Below are positions 37,013 through 48,700 of a DNA stretch of 64,000 nt, in pieces. The stretch's first letter is position 1. Each line of letters begins with the position of its first letter. The DNA lies in NCBI GenBank assembly GCA_030063045.1, contig JAQSEB010000035.1, forward strand, positions 620,001 to 684,000, in the 5' to 3' direction. The stretch comes from Pratylenchus scribneri (lineage: Eukaryota; Nematoda; Chromadorea; Rhabditida; Pratylenchidae). A model generated the notes under the pieces. The model ran no database searches and had not been told where the DNA came from. It saw only the letters and a list, made by a program, of their open reading frames with translations. The position numbers and the translations under genes are program-made.

Positions 37013-38940
37013 TTATGAATTGCGTGTTGATGATTGTACTTTAATTGTTTTCGATGCTTTCACATTTGTCAGTTGTTGTTGACCCATCAGTACAATTCTC
37101 TCATGCACATATTTTGGAAGGAAATCAATGAAAAATTGTTTTCTGAAGCTTGGACTGGCCCAAAGAAGCAGCCAACTTGGCAAAACCACCATTCCAAAAT
37201 CCACTACCCATGAATATTGACTGACGAATAAAGTGATCAAAAATGTGCTTTCGGTGATTGTCGCAAAATACATTCCAATCTTTGAGGGAATTAGAATAAA
37301 AATTAATAAAAGTTTGTATAATAGAGTACAATTAAGAGAGCAATCAGCATATGGGCAAGGCATGTGAAGAATGTAAATAGCCACAATTTTCGTTCCAATT
37401 TTTTATTCTGTGCATTTTGCTGCTTTTGACTAATCTGATTGATTTGCTTTTTGGCTCGCCTCCTTAATGCCAACAAAGTGGCCAAACTGAGTAAAATACA
37501 ATAGAGGAGAAAGAAAATTGACCAAATTGTATTAACAATCATATAGAAGAGATAATTGCCGGACTAAAATAAAAATATTTGGAAAAATATGCAAAAAACG
37601 AACATTTCCCTTTTCAAGAATATAAAGTGATATAAAAGTTCCATTTGCATCATTTTCTGTCATAATTTGGTATTCAATATCAAATATTCCAATGGCGTAA
37701 AATGGAATACCAAAAATGAGAATGACTGAAAATGGCAACAATTTGCTCCAAATCTGAAAAAATTATTTTTATTTAAATAAATTCAATTATTATATTTTTT
37801 TTGTTGCCAGCTTATCTCCACAATGTATTTAATTTAAGTTTGAAATTTTTATGTGATAATATAAAAAATATTTTTTAATTTTATTTTATTAAATTTTATT
37901 TCTTAAAAATTTTATGTGTTTCCATTTTTAAACATTTGTTTTTCCGAACATTTTGTTATTTACAAACATTTGTTTTTCCGAACATTTTGTTATTTACAAA
38001 CATTTGTTTTTCCGAACATTTTGTTATTTACAAACATTTGTTTTTCCGAACATTTTGTTATTTACAAACATTTGTTTTTCCGAACATTTTGTTATTTACA
38101 AACATTTGTTTTTCCGAACATTTTGTTATTTACAAACATTTGTTTTTCCGAACATTTTGTTATTTACAAACATTTGTTTTTCCGAACATTTTGTTATTTA
38201 CAAACATTTGTTTTTCCGAACATTTTGTTATTTACAAACATTTGTTTTTCCGAACATTTTGTTATTTACAAACATTTGTTTTTCCGAACATTTTGTTATT
38301 TACAAACATTTGTTTTTCTAAATATTTTTTCCAAACATTTTATTATTTCCAAACATTTTGTTATTTACAAACATTTGTTTTTCTAAATATTTTTTCCAAA
38401 CATTTTATTATTTCCAAACATTTTTTCTTTTTTTTTTTAATTTTTCACATATTTGTAGTGCATCCCTTTGCCTATAGTGGAGTGTGGAGACTGGAGTTCC
38501 CTTTCCATGTACTTACTTTTTTATGACGCAAAGGCCAAACAATTGCAGTAAAACGATTGAATAAAAGAAAACAAGTTGCCAAATTGTCTGCCATAAGTGT
38601 ATAACTCGATAGGAATATAAACAAAGCGAGGGCCCAATTTGGAACGCATAATTTGAGAAACCATTCAGGAAATAAATTTGGAATTCGATAGCCATAATAG
38701 GAATCCAATGTGTAGAGAAGATCCTATGAATTTTTTAAAATTGATGAAAAATGGATGAGAAAGAAATACCGTGATTGCCCTTATGATGAAGAGGGCATAG
38801 AAACAATTATGGAAAGATTTATGCCGAATAATGATGAAACATTCGGCACAATAAAGAAGGATGGAAGGGAGGCTGATTAGAATTGCAAAATAGAGGAATA
38901 TATTCTTGTGGTAGGTCAAAAAATTGGTGAAAATGTCCAT
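37013..38940 (-). CDS. SRG-type serpentine chemoreceptor 2
   Basis: Five exons, 38940-38770, 38723-38517, 37753-37604, 37563-37330 and 37279-37013, all phase 0, 342 residues. It is the paralogue of chemoreceptor 1: exon 2 has exactly the same length (207 nt), and landmarks such as SYYGYRIPNLFP, LLFNRFTAIVWPLRHKK, RRRAKKQ and LPSWLLLWASPSFRKQF are kept. The C-terminal tail ends KVQSSTRNS-like in both. Intron 2 again carries a minisatellite, but of a different unit. No frameshift or stop was seen. Confidence 0.82.
37925..38430. repeat. Minisatellite with 35-bp unit, intron 2 of chemoreceptor 2
   Basis: About eleven nearly identical copies of a 35-bp unit, ACATTTGTTTTTCCGAACAT plus TTTGTTATTTACAAA, followed by diverged copies with TTTTTCCAAACATTTTATTATTT. 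The last units resemble the CCAAACATTTT units of the other two arrays. Confidence 0.93.
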
Positions 38941-39600
38941 TTGCTGAACGAATTTTTTTATTTAATTAATTAATTGAAGCGATTAATAGAGTGCTTTTGC
39001 TTTTTGAAATAAAATTTTCGCTGAAAATAGACAATTGGGGAGATTTAATGTATATAATATACGTCTAGTAGTGTCGATGTTGAAAAATTGTTAATTGTTA
39101 TATAAATTTATAAAATATTTTAGAGCCTAAAATTAACAACAAAATGATATAAAAAAACATTTGATGATTTTGAATATTTAATGAATTATGACTCTAAAAA
39201 TTTTAGAAATACTATTTTAGCCAAATAAATGGTTTTAGATAACTACGGATCTACGGAAATACCTATATTGACTATTTTTTTGCTATAATTTGCAGCCAAT
39301 TATTGCTCTATAAAATGCCTTATATATTTATCCAGCAACCTTATCGCTTTCAATATTATAAAATTATGGCATCCCCAATTGTCTTAAAGCCGAAAAATGT
39401 CCGGTTGCTCTGTGGTGAGAAAAATAGGAATATTTAAGTGCCACTGGCAATTCTTTTTAATTCTAATTAGAAGAATCCAATTTGAGCGATGGGAAAAATC
39501 CATAGAATTGTACTCATTAATTTATTATTTTTGTAGGCTAAACACAAACACAAACATAAATTCTATACAATTTTTTGAACACACTTCATATCTATAATAT
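38941..39600. other. Spacer between chemoreceptor genes with family B repeat
   Basis: A family B foldback occupies about 39045-39395 (ATAAATTTATAAAATATTTT left, CTATAAAATGCCTTATATAT right). No gene. Confidence 0.5.
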
Positions 39601-41952
39601 TCAATGGCGCCTTATAGAATTAATAGCTGCCCGACGTTCTCCACTCCCATTGTACATCACCGTGGCTATGACCATTCCCACTTTTTGAGTTTTATTCCGC
39701 CTGAACAATTTCAAAAGAAGATGTTTACAATCCCCTCGAATTGATTTATTCAGCAATAAATAAATGACCGGTGGAAAACCTGAAAATGGGATTTTAAAAT
39801 TAGAATATTAAAAAAAGCAAACCGTGAATATGAAGCCATGCAAATTGGCAAATTGACATCAATATTGCCTGGGTTTCTGGGGAAACATGCTGAAGTGGAA
39901 CATACATCAATGTGGCCAAACTGTTTAGCATACTAATCGAGAAAACTTGCAGAAATGTCTAATGAATAATATTTGGAAATTAAATTAATTTTTATTCGTT
40001 TACTCATTTTTACCATTAATTCTGCCCTTGTTGTCACATTTCCGCTAAATGCTTTGTATTTGAGGACTAATCCAATGAAAAAGATTAAATAAATTGCCGG
40101 CAGTCCATATCCAATTGAATAATTATGATAAACATACAATTGGGAGGTGTACTAAAAATAGATAAAAATAATAGGAAAATGGAAAAGCATTGAAAATGTC
40201 AACAAAGATATTGAAAATGGCGATAAGAATATAACGTTTTATAACATTTCAAAATTCCTTAAATGCTCTTTTAATTCCTCTTGAGGAATTATAAAAATTT
40301 GGAAAATTTGGACTCAAATTCCTTAATTTGTGGACATTTTTGAGCAAATTATAACGGATTTGTAGAGCTTTAGGTAAGGGACTTATAAGAAAATGCAATA
40401 AAAAATTTTTAATTCTATTTTGCCAAGAACTATAGGTCCTCTAAATTGTAAGTCAAGAATGGCGAATCATTAGAGTGGGGAATTAAAAGAATTTTTGCGA
40501 AATTCTAGATTATTTACGGTATTCTAGATCATCAAACCCCTTATACCTAATCGATAAATCTAGTAAAATCATATTATTTCGTATTATTGATATTTTTATT
40601 TTTGATATAGGTTTAACCAATATTAAATTATTTTTGAACTAAAAAGGAAGGAGCATTTAAACGATTTAATGCCTTTAATTTGATCAAAACATGGCTTATT
40701 AATTATATAAACTATTCGATGCGTTTTGATGAGATTTGACATTTGATTATATAATATAAGGTTAAGTCAGGGTTCTCAGATGTACTTTTTTAAAAGATTT
40801 GTACTTTTTTTGAGGGGTCAAATCTTTGAAAATAAAAATGTACTTTTTTAAAAGATTTGTACTTTTTTTTTGACTTTGCTGTACTTTTTGTACTTTTTTT
40901 TCACAAAATCATGAAAAAATCGTAAATTTTTTCGCTTCGCGGCCATTTTTAGTCAAAATTTTTAGCTGCGCGGCTAATTTTGGTTTAAATTTTTCGCCTG
41001 CGGTGCGAAAAATTGTAAAAATTTCTTCTCAAAAAACATGTTTAAAAATTTTAATCAATTTATATTAGCTTAAAATGAAAATCTTTTTTTTTGATACCAA
41101 AATCTTTTTTTCCAGACCAATGTACTTTTTTCTGAAAAAAAATCTGAGAACCCTGGGTTAAGTGGTTTAGTAACCATTGTAAATCTTTTCGCCATTTTCA
41201 TTTTTTGACAAGTTGAAAAACAAACAGTTTCGGTTGGATTCTCAATATAACCGGCATATGGATTAAAAATGAATGCCCCAAATAGGGTAGAATTGTAGAC
41301 TGCCGGTTTCATGAAAATGAACCAAAAGAGACTGTAGCCAAGGCAAATGGCACACCAAATCCATGTTCGATAACCTAAAAAGAGAAGAATAAATTATGAA
41401 ATATATTTGGTGAATGGAAATACCATCAAAAAGTATTTTTGACAAATTCGGCCAAAGAATATCAACGCAACGATTAAATGCCAATAAAATGTCGCCAGAA
41501 CTTTCACACATCCAAACACCTAAAATAATTAGAAATTTATTTAATTTTAATATATTTTGGGAATACTTGTTGCGATAAGTCCTATCCAATAGCCGAGCAC
41601 TGGATTTGAGCAAAAAACTTGACCGGTCAAACTCATATAGCCAACCCAAAAGCCGAGGGTCCATAAAATGGTCAAATCGGCAATGGCAATGAAAAGAAGA
41701 ATTTTATAGCAAGAATTGGACAAATATTGGCATATTGAATAAATGCATGGAGCATAGAGAATCTATTAATTTATGATTTATTCCTAATTTTATATACAAA
41801 TATTATTTTACATAATAAATGGCACAAAGAATGATGATGGCAATGGATTGGCCAGGGAATTGTCTTTGTTCCAATGGAATATCATCAATGTTAATTTGGG
41901 AACAATTATAGAGACGAGAATATTCGGAATGGCGAAATAAAAATAATTCCAT
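39601..41952 (-). CDS. SRT-type serpentine chemoreceptor
   Basis: Seven exons, 41952-41812, 41762-41567, 41519-41424, 41374-41226, 40151-40014, 39958-39823, 39779-39601, phases 0, 1, 1, 0, 0, 1; 344 residues. Srt landmarks: YNCSQ near the N-terminus, ILYAPCIYSICQYLSNSCYK, SCYKILLFIAIADLTILW, then LLAFNRCVDILWP after helix 3, FGAFIFNPYAGYIENPTE, and HIHGFPPVIYLLLNKSIRGD at the C-terminal end of helix 7. SRT is a nematode-specific chemosensory receptor family. The 1.07-kb intron 4 holds a family A/C repeat complex and a hAT-type element. No disabling lesion was seen. The start at 41952 is the first ATG before YNCS. Confidence 0.82.
40235..40505. repeat. Family C repeat, intronic
   Basis: Inverted ends TTAAATGCTCTTTTAATTCC and GGGGAATTAAAAGAATTTTT, with GTAGAGCTTTAGG inside. 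Confidence 0.5.
40515..40767. repeat. Family A repeat interrupted by a hAT element
   Basis: ACCCCTTATACCTAATCG on the left and ATAATATAAGGTTAAGT on the right. The right end continues after the hAT insertion at 41164-41185. Confidence 0.45.
40768..41155. mobile_element. Non-autonomous hAT element, 388 bp
   Basis: Starts CAGGGTTCTCAGAT and ends ATCTGAGAACCCTG (perfect 14-bp inverted ends), flanked by the 8-bp direct repeat GGTTAAGT at 40760-40767 and 41156-41163. The interior is T-rich with TTCGCTTCGCGG and GCTGCGCGGC motifs, which also occur in the middle of the 1,205-bp element (TTTCGCTGCGCGG near 15810-15860), so the two are probably related. No coding frame. Confidence 0.88.
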
Positions 41953-42140
41953 TAAAATATTGGCATTAAAGTGATTTATGATTTTATTTCATTTTATTCC
42001 CTTTTTAAAGGAATATTCCAATAAAGAAGCAGGTGAATATTATTCAACTGTCATTTAAAAGCGGAAATAGAATTTTTAATTTCCAATTTATTCCAAAAAA
42101 ATGAACCAAATATTTACAAAAAAAATATATTTTATATTAA

Positions 42141-42608
42141 TTAGAATAATTTTGCCAAAAATAAGGACACCGTAATTTTATGTTCCATTCCTTTTAACAT
42201 TTCAATCTTTTTCTGTGTTTCATTCAATTCCATTTCCAATTTATGCCGAATTTCGGGTTCCATTCCAGTGCATAATGTCACATATGATTCGGGCAAATTC
42301 TCCAAAATCTGCGTCAACCAAATTCATTTAATTTCCATTTACGTAAATGCTCTATTAAAACCCATCTCTGATAATTCCTTGGTCTCGATTTTGAGGTCCC
42401 ATAGTTTATGACAAAGTGAATTTTGAAAAAAAAAATACTGCATTTTCTTAGTTCCTAAAGCTCTACAAAATCCACTATAATTTCCCCAAATTTTCCCGAA
42501 TTTTTGAGCGATTGAAAAATAATTCTCTTGGGATTTTAAAAAAACATTTAAGGTATTCAATTTTTTTACCATTTTTCTACTTTCTTCTTTGCCCAATTTG
42601 CTTGATTC
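42141..42608 (-). pseudogene. 3' part of a host gene cut off by the retroelement
   Basis: Exon 42308-42141 encodes 55 residues ending in a stop (helical, with LPESYVTLCTGMEPEIRHKL and EHKITVSLFLAKLF). It is preceded, across a family C-bearing intron, by the end of another exon at 42608-42570 (KLGKEESRKM before GTAAAA). That exon is cut by the left LTR. An open frame directly beyond the right LTR on the same strand (56305-56208) could be the missing 5' part. I do not recognise the protein. The gene may be dead, or the LTR may lie in what used to be an intron. Confidence 0.45.
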
Positions 42609-43616
42609 TAAGCAAAATGTGTTCCGATTTCGCTACGATCGAACACGAATTTGCCCAGTGGAAAATTACCCAAATAAAGTTGCCAAATTTTATTTTAGTA
42701 AATTCCAATTGATTTGATTGATTGTTCACAAAATTTTATTTATATGAAAATCTCAAACTTGGGTAATTAAACCGAAATGGAAATACAAAATCGCGATATT
42801 AATTTAGAAGGCATTCAACATTAAAGCAAAAATAGTGTGGACAATTATAAATTTATATAAAATCAGTAAACCAAATTTCATCGTATTATCTACTAATTCA
42901 CAAATTTACCATTTAAATAATTTTCTAATAATTGTTTGGATTGCCCTAATGGCGTTTGAAAAAGAGTTAAATTCAAAATTATTAATAAGTAAAATTAAAT
43001 TTGTGAATTAGTGATAAAGTGGTAAAATATATATTTTGATAAATTTCACCCTAAGGCAAATTCAATCTTTATTAATTCACTCAAACGTCCGATAGACGTA
43101 TTCCTTATTTACCCAAATCAACATTAATTTGCCTTAGGGGAAACGTAAAAGTGGTTAAAATTGAAATTAAAACATAAAAAGTAATAAATTTCCCAGCCAG
43201 CTCCCTTTTCCTCACAATTTTCTCATATTCGCCCGATAGGCAATTTTGCTCAAAATGGTGGAATGACTGTTCAATTTTTCTCCCCACTTTTTTGCCCCCC
43301 TCAAGGTTAGAAAAATGGATGTTTTCTATTTGCGAGGGAAAATGTTGCCATTTTCCCTCTTCCAATCCCAAGGACAAAACTAATAAGGGGTGCTGATTGA
43401 ATGGGATGGGGGCGGCTGGCTGGCTGGCGAGAAATTGTGTAAAAAAGGAAATGTGAACTTTGGTTGGAAGGGAAGTGGATGGGATTGATTGAATAAAAGA
43501 ATTAAAATGAATAAAATTGAAATTAAATGGAAATTGAATGAATAAAAATATATTTAATTAAAATAAAATCAAAAATATCAAAATTAAATTTTTATTTTGG
43601 AGTTTTGCTCCAAACA
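42609..43616 (-). repeat. 3' LTR
   Basis: In element sense it begins TGTTTGGAGC and ends TTTTGCTTA. Identical to the other LTR as far as I can compare by eye, at a constant offset of 12,591. It carries two of the UAUCG-loop hairpins (43085-43099, 43231-43241) and a 90-codon sense frame. Confidence 0.93.
43105..43377 (-). CDS. LTR-internal open frame, 90 codons (3' LTR copy)
   Basis: Sense-strand frame starting MSLGLEEGKW, with a C-terminal hydrophobic stretch (ITFYVLISILTTFTFPL) that could be a membrane anchor. The identical frame is in the 5' LTR at 55696-55968. One hairpin lies inside it (encoding CLSGE). No homologue recognised; it may be chance. Confidence 0.25.
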   Translation of the reverse strand: MSLGLEEGKWQHFPSQIENIHFSNLEGGKKVGRKIEQSFHHFEQNCLSGEYEKIVRKRELAGKFITFYVLISILTTFTFPLRQINVDLGK

Positions 43617-43681
43617 CTCCCAATCGACTTTTTGTTGCATTCTTTTCCATTCCTCGCACCATTCATCATTCTTTCAATCCA

Positions 43682-45720
43682 TCACATCCCATTGCGCACC
43701 CCATTTCCATTCATTCCCAATTGTCGATTCATTCCCCACTGCATATTGATCGGACCAATTCCTTCGCGCATTTGCCTCTCTAGGATGGGTTGAATTAGAT
43801 TGAAAAGATTGTTAAGGACTCCCGGCTGGTTAATTCCTCTTCGAATAAGCCAAGGCAAGCCATGCATTTTCAAAAACCTCCCAATTGAGAATGTAATCCA
43901 GGCACGCATTAGGAATTTCTCCCAATCGACATTTTTTAGGAACCCGGTGATGGAAAAATCCCCGATAGGGATATAATCACCGTGCTGCGTGTTCCATTCA
44001 TTTTCTTCTGGAGTAATGTGCTTCTGCATGATTCGCCCAACACGAAAGGTCTTGAAATATCGCAAAAAGATGCCGAAGTTGCTTTCATTTGTGACCACTA
44101 AGTTGGTGAAAATGTCCGGTTTGAACTCAGGGATGCCAAGATTGTGTTGCAATTTGAGTTGTTGAATTGACTTTTCATCGACTTCTTCTTTTGTCCCTGT
44201 TGTTTGATCGACCAATATGAGTTTTCCCTCTTTCATGATTGCTTGCTTTCCGAAAATTGAGCATGGTCCCTTCTTGGATGTCTCTACGAGTATCATGCTT
44301 TCAGATTCCACAAAGCCTTGGACAATTTTTCCTCCGAAAGAGGCATTGACCGGCAATTTATGAAAACATTCGCCTTTTTCATCAATTTTCGTGAAATTGA
44401 AGTCATCGACTGGTGTGCATGGCCAAACTTCAGCTATTTCTTTTCCAACCCATCGAGCTTGCAAATTGGTTGAATTTAACAGGAATCTCAATGTACTAGT
44501 GGCATCTTGTTGACGAAAATCATTGCGATTTTGGCAAAGGAGGTTGAAGAACATTGCTCTATCTCTTTGGTTGGTTAAATATGCGGACATTGTCGTCACA
44601 GCTGCAAGTTGTTCGGAGCGAACAGTACCAGAACCCGATAGGTCTCTTTTGGGTCTGTTCCTCACTTCTTGAATTGCTCTCATTCGATCATATGACCTTT
44701 TATGAATGGCATAATGCTGATCAGTCAAAACGAGTGATGTTCCACAATCTTCTATGAGCTTATCTTCATTGTTTATTGTTCTGAATGAAAGAGCAAACTG
44801 TCCATCTGATCGAGTCCAAACGTCTTCATCCAAAGTGCCATTAGCTTTCTCCCATTTGATCCATTGACATGTTTTGAATTGTTGTTTCTTCTTCCAAATC
44901 AATACTTGATTATCCTTCATAGCACAAAATTCATCTTCCAATTCGCAGCCTTTCATTTCAACCAGTGGATGATTCAATTCTCCAGAAAATGGATTGAATA
45001 AGATTTTTGTCGGTGTACTGAAACAATTTTCTGTTCTGGCGTATTTTGTTCGGAAGTAGGAGTATTCAACAGGAGGCTCAAATAAATTGAAGGTTTGTGC
45101 TGTTGGGCTTCCGGACAAATTTCCGAATTCACATCTTCCTTGTTTTTCCATTTGTTGACATTCTTCTTTTGAGATAGTCAAAAATTTCTGTGTTATGTTG
45201 CTTCGATTTTCCGTGATCAAATTTTCCCAATATTTCAGTTTTTGGTCAACTTTCCGACAAAGATTGGCATCTAATTCCACCCATTCGTTGTTTGGCTTGA
45301 AAATGCTCAATATTGAAGCTTGATGTCTAGACGGAGTTGATTTGCATGCTTCGTTGATGACATCAGGCAGCCGGTAGTAAAAACGATTCACTTCCGGATC
45401 GCATATCATAAGCTGTTGAGCCATAGAAATTCTCGAAAATAGCACGATAGCCATCAAGCGCCATAGTACATCAAATCTTCCATGATGACTTAAGGCGAGC
45501 TGTAAAATCCATGGCAGCAAAATCATTGTTAGTTTTCGCCAATATATTTTGTTCATCCAGCTGACAAATCTAATGTCCCCGATAGGGTCAGAATAAATCG
45601 ACTTTGAATGGAGTTGTTGATTTCCTTGAATTTCTGTTGCTGTTGTCACATTGAAGAAAAGTAAAAACAGAGCCAAAATCCCTAGCAAATAGGTCACATT
45701 GAAACCACGATAGGATTGAG
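43682..45720 (-). other. Envelope-like glycoprotein region of the polyprotein
   Basis: Begins with a hydrophobic signal/membrane segment (LLGILALFLLFF), followed by a Cys-rich ectodomain with several N-x-S/T sites, a furin-type RPKR site near 44655, more Cys-rich sequence, and an amphipathic Arg/Trp/Phe-rich C-terminal part. BEL/Pao elements are known to have captured envelope genes from several RNA-virus groups, but I cannot assign this one to a group from sequence alone. The region is intact, with no stops. Confidence 0.6.
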
Positions 45721-48700
45721 TGCCTTTTGCTTTGTAGTTAATTCCAATTCTTTCCAAAGATGGTTCTTCACTTTCCTCAAATAATTTGACTTTTGTCTCT
45801 TCAATGGCTTTTGTAATCGATCTTAATTGCTGACTTGATTCAATGCACGCAGTTGTGTTCACCTCTGGCTTTAAGGGTTCTTCGACCTCGACAATGTATG
45901 TTTGACGCTTTTTTGGAATCCAATTTCCCTCTCGCACACTCACACTATCCTTCTCCAAAGGGTGTTTGTTCCAGAATCCAAAGAAGTGCATAATCAGTTC
46001 AGCTATAGACGAATTGTTTCTGCTTTTCTCTAGTTTATCCATGTCCTCCGATAGAGGTGGAAAAACAGGAGGATCCGTGTGTTGGAGAGCAAATATGGTG
46101 AGCAGAATCCAAGTCCAGCTACTGAAAGAGTGTCTGCTTGCGTCGTTTATTCGATGGAATTTTGCCCATTCTTTGATACTGAATAACAACGGAGCTAATC
46201 TGGCTTCATGACTGCATAAATGATTTAGCCAAGTCGTATTCCGAAGTCCTGTACTGTTGCCATAGGTTATATCAATTTGCATGTTGTGACCGACGAGTCT
46301 GAGCACGGGAACTCGACCACCATGCACTTGTGAACTGTAGCCCTTAAAGGGCAATCGACGAACAACAAAAAGCATTTCCTTTTGATATTTGTTAGCATTC
46401 TCAACTTCATCTACTTTTACATGACGTCCGGGAGGAATAATGCACATGTCCAAGTCCGAGTTATCTTTGCCAATGTGTGATCGAGAGGATCCAAACAAGG
46501 TTACCGTGCCCAAGGCTCCCACTTTCCGTTGTATGTCATCAACCACTCTCATTTTTCGTTCATAACTTTCACGACTTTGAACATTTGTAGCATAAAATTC
46601 CCACATTTCATCGGTTAATTTGTTGAAATTGTCGAACTGAATCTTAAGGCGTTGAAGCAAATCGCTAAATTCGATATTTCCTTGCCAATTTCTATCACTC
46701 CAATCCTCCTCATCATAATCCAATTCATCATCATTGTAATTTATTTCGACCAAAATATTTGATTGAGTAGCCTTTTCCTCATTTTCTTTGCGGTCATTAC
46801 TCCCCGATAGGGACGAACCAGCATTAATTTGTGGGTTACTATTCCCCGATAGGGATGAACCAGCATTGTCAGGTGGGTTATTAATCCCCGATAGGGATGA
46901 ACCCTGATTAAGCTGAAGATTGTTCCGAACTTCCATGAGAATTTGGCCCATAAGATTTTGGCCTGGCCATCTCTCTCGATGTTGTTCATCCCGATGTCCG
47001 ATAGCTATTCCTGTGCCCCAGAAATCGTCTGTTTCAGTCATTTCGGCCAAAATCTTAGGTTTTGTCCTCAGCAACATTTCCGCCAATTGCGGATTTTGTT
47101 CAAACTTGGCAGCTGCTATTTTCCGCATCACCATGATACAGTGATTCCTCCATTCGTTCCTAATGTATGGGCGGGAGCCAGGTTCAAGTCTCTTTTTGTA
47201 TTGCTCGTTCAGCCTATAGCCTTTGGCCAAGCGTTTTGCTGTGAACGGACTGCCGTAACGTATTATGTCTGCCGCAGTTTTGGTATAACCAAAGTACATT
47301 GCCTTGGCATATTGATATGCATGCTCGCTTGAGATGTAACGTCGACCATCCAACTCGAACGAAGCCTCAAACATGTTGGATAGAAAACTGTGGCATCCAA
47401 AGAATGGTTTTACTGGGCCCCCATAATCTTCTTCATCATCGGTAATTGGATCCACGGGAGGTGGATTGGGGCTGTCATCTCTTGCCTTTTTCCGGTGGAA
47501 GTCAGGAGAAGGAGGCTCGATTCGTTTTCTAGGCCTTAGCATCGGATGAAGATCTTCTCTAATTGAACATTGATTGGCGAAATTGGCCAGTCGTTGAACA
47601 AAACCTTCAGAACATTGCAGCTGGTCCATGTTGTTTGACGAGCATGGCTCATCAGAGAGATGCTGAGCTTCTGAATAATGGGGCTCATTAACTCCCGATA
47701 GGAGTAGAGTTTCCTCACCAGAACGGTTGCTTTGACGACTTGTTCCAGATGAACCGGGCTCATTAACACCCGATAGGTGTAGAGCTTCCATTTCACTGGA
47801 TCGTCCGCTCATTCGACAAGGGCCAGTGGCTTCGAAGTTTCCTTTCCTCTCTTGCCAAGTTAAGGGCTTCTCTTCATTACTGATGTTCCAATATTCCAAC
47901 TGCTGGATGATCATTGCCAAGTCCTCATCACTGGGTATTGCTTCTCGAGATGTGTAATTCGGATTCAGAACCCGAATCGAATCGGTTGATCTTGTCTCCA
48001 CAAATAAATTGAAGTTGTCGTCAATTTTTGCCTTCAATTCTCTTTTATTGGTCGGTGGCATGATAAACACTCCAACAATTCCTCTTTCCAACCAAACGGT
48101 TCGCATCTGGTCCCAAATTCCGATTATTCGGTTCGGTTGCCCTCTCTCCAATGTATATTTTCCGAAGTACAGTATGACGTGGTCCACTTCTCGAGTCAAG
48201 AACAATTTGTCGGAAAATTCTTGAACAATGTCGTCAATGTTTGATGGTTGCCACATATAACATTTCCCAAAAGCTTGGCCCATTAGAACCGATAGTTCAT
48301 CGCCAATAAACACAACATTTGAGTGTGCCAAATCCGGTGTTAAGGCGTAATTCAGAGGGATTCTTTGCATAGTGATAGTGTCTGCCCATTCTCTTGCCAA
48401 TTCCCATTCATCATTCACAACTTCCATTGTCACAAATCCCCAAGGCTTAAGATGCAGTTGTCTCTCAGCCACTTTACATTTGTTCATCCACAATTTGAAT
48501 ATGTCCTTCAATATCGTCCGAGTGAATTTTAGCCCATCGACTTTTCCCTTTATCTTATGGTTCTTCATCATGGATGCATTTGGTTTGGTGTTGAGAATTC
48601 GTCCTTTCCCTTTTCTCATTCCTTCCTTAAATTTAACGCACTCCATACATAGATGAATTCCATTTGTATTCGAGATGTTGCCAAGCAATTCATACATTTG

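Noticed and set aside
32380..38430. Possibility that the CCAAACATTTT arrays are CRISPR-like or telomeric
   Set aside because: Units are contiguous without unique spacers, intronic and eukaryotic; no telomere-like strand asymmetry at a chromosome end is seen.
37916..38526. Overlapping frames with repeated CYLQTFVFPNILLFTNI units
   Set aside because: 35-bp minisatellite; a unit length that is not a multiple of three makes the frames rotate through the same peptide phases.
46741..46989. Frame with repeated HPYRGI/VRPYRGV units on the minus strand
   Set aside because: A shadow frame of the tandem LSG repeats in the polyprotein.
46991..47010. CCGATAG at 46999-47005 within the NADAR region
   Set aside because: Only the single closing base pair is possible; the next bases do not pair, so it is not counted as a hairpin.
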